Positions 56,660 to 64,000 of a stretch of 64,000 nucleotides of DNA are shown piece by piece. The DNA comes from Macrocystis pyrifera. Its lineage: Eukaryota; Sar; Phaeophyceae; Laminariales; Laminariaceae. Made by a program: the position numbers and the translations under genes. The stretch covers positions 19,197,142 through 19,261,141 of the forward strand of contig JASSKH010000001.1 of assembly GCA_031763025.1 (NCBI GenBank). Direction: 5' to 3'. Positions within the stretch are counted from its first letter, which is position 1, and each line of letters begins with the position of its first letter. Below the pieces are notes generated by a model. It saw nothing but the letters and a program-made list of their open reading frames with translations, was not told the origin of the DNA and did no database searches.

Positions 56660-58040
56660 ATCGGCCAAATGGGTGTTCACTTGGAAGGCAGATGAGCATG
56701 GTAAGGTAGTGAAGGCGAAAGCGCGACTAGTGGCGAGAGGATTTAGCCAACGCCCCGGAGTTGATTACTACGAGACTTTTGCCCCCACCCCCGCCGCGTC
56801 ATGTATCCGTATGATGGCTGCGATAGCCTGCGAGTTACAGTTAGATTTATGCCATTTCGATGTACAACAAGCGTTTGTCCAGGCCGAACTACAGGAACTC
56901 GTTTTGATGCGAATGCCACAGGGCTGTGGTGATCTGAGCGGCAAAGTAATGCGCTTGAATCGTAGCCTATACGGCTTGAAACAGGCGTCGAGATCCTGGC
57001 ATAGACACTTGGTCACCCGCCTGAAGAGTCTTAGTTTTGAACAGAGCCTCGCAGATCCGTGTGTTTTTCGATTAATCGAGGCGGGGTCTGTTTCCATCAT
57101 TGCTGTGGTTCACGTCGACGACATTTTTGCGGTAGGCCGTAAGGAGAGATGTGACCGTTTCTGCGAGGACCTGAACCGCGTAGTCCCCATTAATAACCTT
57201 GGTGAGCTGCGATGGTATGCCGGTTGCCACTATTCCAGAGACAAGGTCGCGGGTCTAGTGACAATTTCGCAAAAATCTTTCGCGGAGAAGACGGTCAAGC
57301 AATTTGGCGTGACCACTGGTAGGAACACCCCACGTTCCCCTGATCTTTTCCTCGAGGTGTTTGACGAGGAGGAGCCCACTGGTGACTGGCCGTGTCGTGA
57401 ACTAGTAGGCAGTTTGCTGTGGCTTTCTAACCAGGCGAGACCTGATATCTCAAATGCCGTAAGGGCGGTCGCGAGGTATATGCATGCCCCCAAACTCAAA
57501 CACTGGTTGGCTGCGAGAGGTATCTGAAGGTGACGAGTAGCTACGGTATTACTTTCCAGAGGGGCAGTGGATTAGAGTTGGTGGTTTATGCAGACGCAGC
57601 CTATGCCCCCCGAGACACTAGGAGGAAGTCTGTCTCGGGTGCAGCCGTGATGTGTGGGGGTGCAGCGATTCAATGGATTTCTAGGACGCAGAAGACTTCC
57701 ACACTCTCCACGAGTGAAGCAGAGTACGTTGCGATGGCAGAGGGTTTGAAGGAGGCTCTTTTTCTAAGGTCAGTGTGGCGTTTCCTGTTGCCTGATTTTG
57801 GGGATCCGTGCATCCAGGTTTTTGAGGACAACAAGGGTGCGATCCAAATAGCGGTCAACCCTGTGACGAACTCTAACTCGAAGCACATAGATGTCCGCCA
57901 CCACTTCCTGCGAGAACTTGTCGAAAAGGGAGAGTTTGAACTCACGCATGTGAGGTCGGAATACGAACATGCGGACTTCTTGACGAAACCCCTTCCGAAA
58001 GACGCTTTCCGTTTCCACAGGAACTTCATCATGAACATGA
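56660..58040 (+). pseudogene. copia reverse transcriptase and RNase H region
   Basis: RT blocks: KARLVARGFSQRPGVDYYET, LDLCHFDVQQAFVQAEL (motif A), LNRSLYGLKQASRSWH (motif B) and VHVDDIFAVG (motif C, near 57108-57137). RNase H blocks: LVVYADAAYAPRDTRRKSVS, STSEAEYVAMAEGLKEALFL, VFEDNKGAIQIAVNP and SKHIDVRHHFLRELV, ending with HADFLTKPLP. The order RT then RNase H after integrase is diagnostic of Ty1/copia. Confidence 0.93.
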
Positions 58041-58079
58041 GTCAATTTGTTTGTTTTGTTTTGTTTTGTTTTTGAGTCA

Positions 58080-59077
58080 ATTTTTTATGTTTGACGAGGC
58101 CAATTTTTGTATCTTTCTGTGATTTGAGGGAATTCGAGGAAGCTATCACAAATCTCATGAGATTTCAGAAGATAGTTTATGGATTTTGTTGAGCTTGGAG
58201 GTCATGATATTTTATTGCTGAGATCTGAAGAGTTATTTTTTTGGGCGATTTGACTTCATGCGGTCCTATGATTTGTGATTTAATTTTTTTTTGGGGGGGG
58301 ACGAGGGAGTGAATCCGACATGCCACTAAGTACCATTCTGGTTTGAGTTGAGGAGTCGATCGTGATTCATGAGTGGTGCTTTTTATCCCGTTCCGTTGGG
58401 GCTGGAAGACAGCTGTACGTAGCAGGAAAGCTGAAATATTTGGAACTACTGTATAACATTATTATACTGAATACGTATCTACGTACGTAACGCGAAATTG
58501 AAATCTGTAGTATACTACGGCGACCGCACTAAACTGGGGCGTTATTTCAGAGACGAAATTCTAGGTTTTTGTTGCCATTTGACTGGATTTAGTGTGTCCC
58601 CTGTAGAGAGGCTATATCGGATTGGTGTTTGATTCAGATGGAAAGGGAGGACTGCAGTACTATATAAATGATGCAAGGATTCGATTGATTGTTTTCTGAG
58701 ATTGATTGTTTTCTGAGATTTTGAGGAGTTGCTTTGTGGGCTTTTCTGGGCTTGGCGGGCTTGATATTTCTGTACAGTCGAGATTTGAGGAGTTGATTTC
58801 TGTTTTTTCTCCGATTTATTATTTTTCGGGTTTTGAACAGCTGTTCTTGTGGTACTATTTTCTGAGATATGAAGATCAAGTTTGTTTCTTTGTGAGATTT
58901 GAGACTTTGATATTTGTATTTGTGATATTCTGATTGGAGGCATTGGTGGTCTTGACATATACTTATCTTTGAGTACAATGCCTTGGATTTGGATTTTGGG
59001 TGATCGTGGTCTATCATCATGGCATGGTACTTTATCATGAGCGATGTGTGGTGATCCCATTCACCAAGCAGCCAAGT
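58080..59077. other. copia 3' non-coding region
   Basis: About 1 kb between RNase H and the polypurine tract is rich in G, T and GAGATTTGAGGAG-like motifs (58670-58800, with TTGATTGTTTTCTGAGA repeated in tandem at 58685). A minus-strand frame of 172 codons (59060-58542), rich in Ser, Gln and Lys, is open here. It has no recognisable domain and may simply reflect the skewed composition. Confidence 0.6.
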
Positions 59078-59092
59078 AGAGAGCAGAGGGGC

Positions 59093-59371
59093 TGTTCGGA
59101 GTGCTCACGTACTTGGTGTATGGATTCATGTGTAACGGTATTTGGGAGTTCCACACAGGAAATATGCGTGTTTCTGTGTGGAACGGTCAGCGGGTTGGGA
59201 CGTATCTTATCCGCCGCTTTCTCCCTTCTTCTTCTTGTTGTGTGTGTACTTCATGTTCTCACCCTTTCTTCCTTGTCTTGTGTATTCTAAGCGATAATAT
59301 ATATATACCCTGGAGGGGCTTCTACGAACTGACTCAGGCTTGGCCTATCATATCAGTGAGTGCATCGAACA
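59093..59371 (+). repeat. copia right LTR
   Basis: 279 bases, matching the left LTR except at two positions (in the CTTGTGTATTCTAAGCGATA stretch and its TA run). It is followed by the CCATT duplication. Confidence 0.95.
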
Positions 59372-59376
59372 CCATT

Positions 59377-60399
59377 AATAGTGATGTTGTTCGCTTTAAA
59401 CACGTGCTCCTAAATGCCCACAGCAAATATTCAGCAGGGTATACTGCGGTGCTTACACCGGCCTCCTTCTTAGTTCAGAAGTGTATGTGTCGGTCAGTCC
59501 GTTTGGTGGCCATCTGAATTGGTATAGGCTGTGTTCGTTTCTTCCGAAGGATACCGAATGATACTGGCTGATGAAATATAGATGTCTCGGAAAAATCTTA
59601 GCCAGAATATTTGTACACCGAGGATTACGTTGCATTTATAGAATATCTTCTTCTTCGCGAGCTACAACTTTGTGTGAAAAGTACATCCTCAACGGAAAGA
59701 CAAGCATGCCAGTTCTGGTCACGGAAAGTCATCCTCTAACGAGTTGTCACTCACACTGCTTTAATCGTGTCAACAAAAACGGGCAAACCGTAGAGCCGTA
59801 GTCGTTTTTCTATTTACGCTTCGTACCTGGCAAGGGTATAATGTAAGCCTCTATTCTGGAACACACGTTGGGTGCCCTCGGCTACACAAGGCACGCGAAT
59901 ACGATTGATACTCGCAGAGCTCCGTGATCTGTACTACACCCAGGCTACCACACCTCGCGCGAATGTGCATCTCTGTATTTTCCAAAGCCGTTGAGCTGGC
60001 TTGAGTCGCAGTCTCTCAATTTAGTGCGCTCCGGCCTCACCTTGGGAGTCTTGTCCGTAGCGCGCTGAGTATGGCCGAGAATGCATAACCAGCAACAGCC
60101 AACTGTAATACAGCGGGATTAGTTTGTACGTAAGAGCAGCAGCTGTCTGTCTGTCTGTCTGTCGGTCTGCCTGTCTGCAACAGGGTTGCGCGATCCAAAG
60201 TGAGTCAGCCCCGCCTGGCCCCATTGGCACGAGGCTGAGTGCCACAACGTGTGGAGCTCTAGGTCTCGCGCTATGTCGCGCTGCGCCAAGTTGTGGATGT
60301 AGCTTTGAGCTTCCCACAATCTATGGCCTTTAGCCGAACAGGTCCCCTAGGTGCGAATCGCTGAATTCGGTGTTATTTCCTTGAAAATGAAGACGTTTA
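59377..60399. other. No gene; one TGTC microsatellite
   Basis: Only short open frames. 60143-60178 is a (CTGT)n tract with a few changes. No domain or element end is recognised. Confidence 0.5.
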
Positions 60400-60474
60400 G
60401 GACCGCAGTACTGATTTGGCGACAAGCCGGTCAGATTCCAAGTAGTTGGTCCCCTTATCGGGACTGCAGTGGTG
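60400..60474. mobile_element. Small foldback MITE, copy C
   Basis: It starts GGACCGCAGTACTGATTTGG and has the opposing arm GGTCCCCTTATCGGGACTGC; it is preceded by TA. It shares its terminal design with copies at 20298-20370 and 23500-23577, but its right end is more diverged. Confidence 0.65.
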
Positions 60475-60560
60475 AAAGGGTCCCGAAGCAAGCATCTCGT
60501 GTTAGAAATGTTTATCGAGACAACGTTGAGTTTCAAAACAACAAACAAACAAAACAAAAT

Positions 60561-60706
60561 CGCTCAGGGTCAGGGTTTGTACAAGTCTCACCGCATGAAC
60601 ACGTTGACGGCTATTTTTTTCCCTGAGCGGATTCTTTTTTTTCCAGATGCTCAGGGTTACGGGATGCAAAACACGGTTTTGCCCTGAGCAAAGAAGCTGT
60701 TCAGGG
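60561..60706. repeat. Alternating CTCAGGG/CCCTGAG motifs
   Basis: CGCTCAGGGT (60561), CCCTGAGCGG (60621), GCTCAGGG (60649), GCCCTGAGCA (60681) and GTTCAGGG (60699) alternate in orientation. The first two and the next two pairs can form hairpins. No gene overlaps them convincingly. Confidence 0.5.
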
Positions 60707-62034
60707 TAATGGTTGTGGCACAGAGCACAGGTATTACAGGATGCCCGTACCGTCACACAAGCAGGCCTGGACTGACATCGACTCGCCGCCATAGCTCAAG
60801 GCGATAAGGCTCGTCATCTCCTCGAACCAGTCGTCGTTTGGATCGTGATTCTTTGTCGGCGAGGAAGTCCAAAGTAGCTTCGGCAAACTCCGCAGGCAAG
60901 GAGGTGGAGCATGCATATAATCATCCATCCTTAGAAACAAAAAGACAAGCGACCCAGCAACCTCACGCCGCTTGACGGTGAGGAGGACGGTGATGGCGTA
61001 AAAGGTACGGGAGGCGGACGACCACTCGCGAAAGCGTTGGGGCAACCGGGTGCACCACCTCCTCTACCGGTAGGCGTTTGGTTGCGATGGGGCTACAAAT
61101 ACTCCTAGGGTAATCGCAGCAGGCGAGGCGACGTGAGCAGGAGCAGCTCGAAAAAAAGAAGCACATCACGCTGCACACGAAAACAAAGACACGCAACCTC
61201 GAGCTGGGTGGCGGCTTAGAGGACAGCGACGGTGGAAATCGTGTTATAGTGAAATGGAGGAGCGGGAGGGGCAGGTCAGGGCGAAAGGTGGTGGAACACT
61301 CGGCGGTCGACTACACGATGCTTGAAGCTTGCTGTGACGTATCGGGGAGCTTGAATGCAGGTTCACGTCTTTTTGATTCCTCCTCCCGCCCTGAGCATTT
61401 TGGTTCTAGATACAGTTGCTGCTACAAATTTATGGGAGCACCAACCATGAACACTCACCCAGAGCACTTCGTTGTTTTTTTTTTTTCCCGGAAACGCTCC
61501 ATGGAAGCCAGCGCCGGTTTTAGCCATATTTCGGTCCGGATATTACGCGTGCATTGTACTGGCCGAATGCAAAAATACGATATACCATGATTTCGAATCC
61601 ATCGTCGCACAGCATCCGCAACTTCACTACATCAGCAACCACGACAGCACCAGGAGGAGCACCGGCGCTTGCTCTATCCAGCATCGGCAGCCCTAGCAGA
61701 GCCAGTAGCACCCGCAGCAGCACCATAATCAGAGAACAGCAGTAGCGGTAAAACATCTGTTATCATGCTGCGTCCAATAGTGGCTGTGGCACAATCCCGA
61801 GGCAGTTCATCCAGATGGCTATTCATAGCCATCGTTCTTCGGTTTTACAACTTGGCACCTGGCTGATTGGCGAAGTACATGCTGAAGGCCTCGGGCAGTT
61901 CCAGAAGATTGGTTCTGAATAGAGCAATCGAAGTTCCGCCACGTCCGTAGAAGATTAGGTTTCATCCATTGATATCCAATATCTCCCAATATCACAAAAT
62001 CGTCGATGACCAAGGTCGACATCGCCCCCCACTG
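60707..62034. other. No recognised gene
   Basis: Open frames of 100-113 codons exist (plus 61249-61590, minus 61045-60734) but lack domains and good start contexts. A minus-strand frame at 62022-61819 (MSTLVIDDFVILGDIGYQWM) is fairly protein-like, yet nothing flanking supports it. Confidence 0.3.
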
Positions 62035-62885
62035 TGTGAAAACCCAAACCCCCTTGGTTGCTCAGTGATTGGTTGACGCGCATGGAGCCAGCGCCACCCG
62101 CGGACGATAAGGTCCCATCGCGGGATCTGAAATCGCTCGAAACATCTACACAGCAAACTACCCGATGGAAGAAGAAACAGACGTCGCACGGGTCGACCAT
62201 CCCCCCTTCGATCTGGAAACATTATCTCCCCGGGCGTGTTTAGATAGTTGAAGGCACATGGGGTCAACGAGAGGCGAGAAATCCCTCCCGGAAAAAAAAA
62301 ACGCCATGTCCAGGTGGACCCAGGGACGATAAACGCGCATCACCGAATCATTAATCCTTCCATACACTCCCGCGAGGGGTGGAAGCCCGAACCCATCAGC
62401 TGATTTTATACTGGCTAGCGCTCATGGAGCCACCGCGCGGCGAGAGTTGCTCTACCGGACGAATATGAGATCTCGCCACACCTGGGGGCGATGAGGTCTT
62501 GAGCCCTCGGAACAAAGTCTGGTTTGTATCTACAACTTAAACAAATATCAGGACTTTTGCGCTCTTTCCCCCTGTTGATACAGCCTCGCAACGTGTGGAA
62601 ACCTCAACCCAACGTGCTGCTTTCAAACTGGCCGGGCTTATGGGTCCAGCTCGCGTAAAGATTTCGCTGTCGGGACATCGGCGAGGTCCCGCTGCACCCA
62701 GGGACGACAAGTTCACATCACCGGGTAATAAGTTCTTCCATACATCTACAAATCTATCTACTCAGGGACGGCAACAGACGAACGCCGGGTCGATACTGCT
62801 GCGTGAGGTTTCGATCAAACCTCAACCCGCGTGCTTGCGTTTAGGTTTGGCCAGGGGTCATGATCGAGGCCCGCCGCGCGAGAAA
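62035..62885. repeat. Degenerate satellite, about four units of 215-340 bp
   Basis: Unit starts near 62041, 62383, 62599 and 62816 share an AAACCTCAACCC-type lead, then GGCTNGCGCTCATGGAGCC-type sequence. Two units also share ACCCAGGGACGAT/CAA and AATAAGTTCTTCCATACATC or AATCCTTCCATACACTC. Divergence is high. No gene is seen. Confidence 0.6.
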
Positions 62886-64000
62886 TGAAGAGATACTACC
62901 TCGGGATCAGAAACGTTTGCATGCACATGTTCAACTTGAACAACACTGAAACTAAAACCGACATTCCGCCGGATCCACATAGACCGGCACGGTGGTTCAT
63001 CGAGATCTGTTCAGAATGGTACAGCACAGGACATTACTAGTATACAACCATGTCAGATACTTACATACTACTATGGGCAACGTAGAGGTAACATGCCAGT
63101 TCAAGTGGTCTATTGTAAAACTTACACGATCGTTTTTTTATGAGTGACTAGATGTCACGGGCGTGTCGAGTGTTACGATAACAAACCGTGTTTTATTATC
63201 TAGTCCCTGATGCCTCAGTGGTTTCAGCCTATATTGCGGTGCATAGCCTTGCTGCTGGTAAGTGATTTGCTTTCGTTCGATCTCGCAGCTGTTCGGACGA
63301 AGGCGAACATCAAAACATCTGCGGAGAAACGTTTCGACTCAACCTGCCGCATGGAGTATAGTGGCTTAATGGAGGTGAGGTGGGTCGATCTCATGTTTGA
63401 TCGCGTCTCTCCCAGATAGAACCGCGTGTGAGGAAATTTGTCATTGCGGGTATAATTATACATACAAATATCAGGCGTTCATTTAAACAATCTGAGATCA
63501 CGGATGGGTTAGCCCCTAGCCACAAAATTGCGTTTATCTGCACACATGACAAAATCACCAGCTGCCAAATAGCGCGAGTCCCATCATGGTGACGTGTTGT
63601 TCGCATGTGGTGTGTCAGAGCCCCGATAATGTTGGACATTTAACTGCGCTTCCTTGTATATACGGTGTTTGCTAATATATGTCGCGCGGACGAGGCGGGG
63701 GCGTCACTGCATAGGACGAGTAATTGATACAGCACCAGTGTGACGTATGCTACACTATTTCCGGCGAAACCCATTGGTAGCTCGGTGGCTGTACCTATAT
63801 TCAACACGTGGACGCTGCCGGCATATACATACTCGTACTGCCGTTCCAGTTGTTGTTGTTGTCTTCACATTGAATCGTCATTTCCACCCAGCTCCATCAG
63901 TACACCCAGTGCCTGTTCTTATTCCTCATGTTACAAAGATACTGATTCCGTGGTCACAGACTGTGAGACAGAGGAAGACCAAAAAATAAAAATACGAAAA
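62886..64000. other. No recognised gene
   Basis: Only short open frames to the right edge and no recognised repeat except a short GTT tract near 63850. Confidence 0.4.

Larger units (their letters stand above)
51147..59371 (+). mobile_element. Ty1/copia LTR retrotransposon, young but broken
   Basis: The 8.2-kb element has 279-base LTRs that differ at two positions (about 99.3% identical) and a perfect 5-bp duplication. The order Gag, protease, integrase, RT, RNase H is that of Ty1/copia. It is longer than the usual 5 kb because of Gln-rich and Pro-rich repeats in the coding part and about 1 kb of non-coding DNA after RNase H. The coding region is broken about five to seven times although the LTRs are almost identical; such a copy could have been mobilised in trans. 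AGAGAGCAGAGGGG before the right LTR (59078-59091) is the polypurine tract. The primer-binding site is not obvious. Confidence 0.95.

Overview
The window is a piece of a repeat-rich, intron-rich nuclear genome. A stramenopile such as a brown alga fits best. The grounds are a secreted leishmanolysin-type peptidase with an EGF-like module split by ten small exons, interstitial TTAGGG-type repeats, and the style of the Ty3/gypsy, Ty1/copia and LINE elements. The species is an inference; no rRNA, tRNA or organelle gene is present to fix it. Only one gene looks like an intact host gene; nearly all the rest is mobile DNA, tandem repeats and decayed copies.

Layout. 1-9.7 kb: an old Ty3/gypsy element on the minus strand, running off the left edge, in the order Gag, repeat linker, NADAR domain, protease, RT-RNase H, integrase. 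9.9-12.0 kb: a belt of tandem repeats, including CCCTAA units inside a CCACGGCATGCC satellite. 13.5-17.6 kb: a broken LINE on the plus strand with a foreign insert. 17.6-22.7 kb: a mosaic of two copies of an 880-bp Mutator-like MITE with 9-bp target duplications, a pair of tRNA-derived SINEs in opposite orientation around a LINE tail, and a small foldback MITE. 22.7-26.5 kb: no gene seen. 26.6-31.4 kb: the metallopeptidase gene. 33.9-38.3 kb: a second, nearly full-length but broken LINE on the minus strand. 39.1-41.35 kb: a decayed second copy of the 3' half of the metallopeptidase gene. 41.8-47.2 kb: a young, nearly whole Ty3/gypsy element. 47.2-49.8 kb: low-complexity repeats. 49.9-50.3 kb: a third fragment, the terminal exon of the metallopeptidase family. 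51.1-59.4 kb: a young but broken Ty1/copia element with near-identical LTRs and a perfect 5-bp target duplication. 59.4-64 kb: no gene, but small repeats and a degenerate satellite.

How the parts relate. The metallopeptidase region was duplicated: exons 5-9 recur at 39-41.35 kb and the last exon at about 49.97 kb. A gypsy element landed between those fragments and a copia element landed just beyond them, so LTR insertions may have helped to kill the second copy. A diverged copy of the gypsy target repeat at 48.4 kb works as an empty-site reference. The most unusual observation is the NADAR domain (ADP-ribose/N-glycosidase superfamily) in an open frame between Gag and protease of the first gypsy element: a nucleotide-metabolism or antiviral-type enzyme domain apparently carried as retrotransposon cargo.
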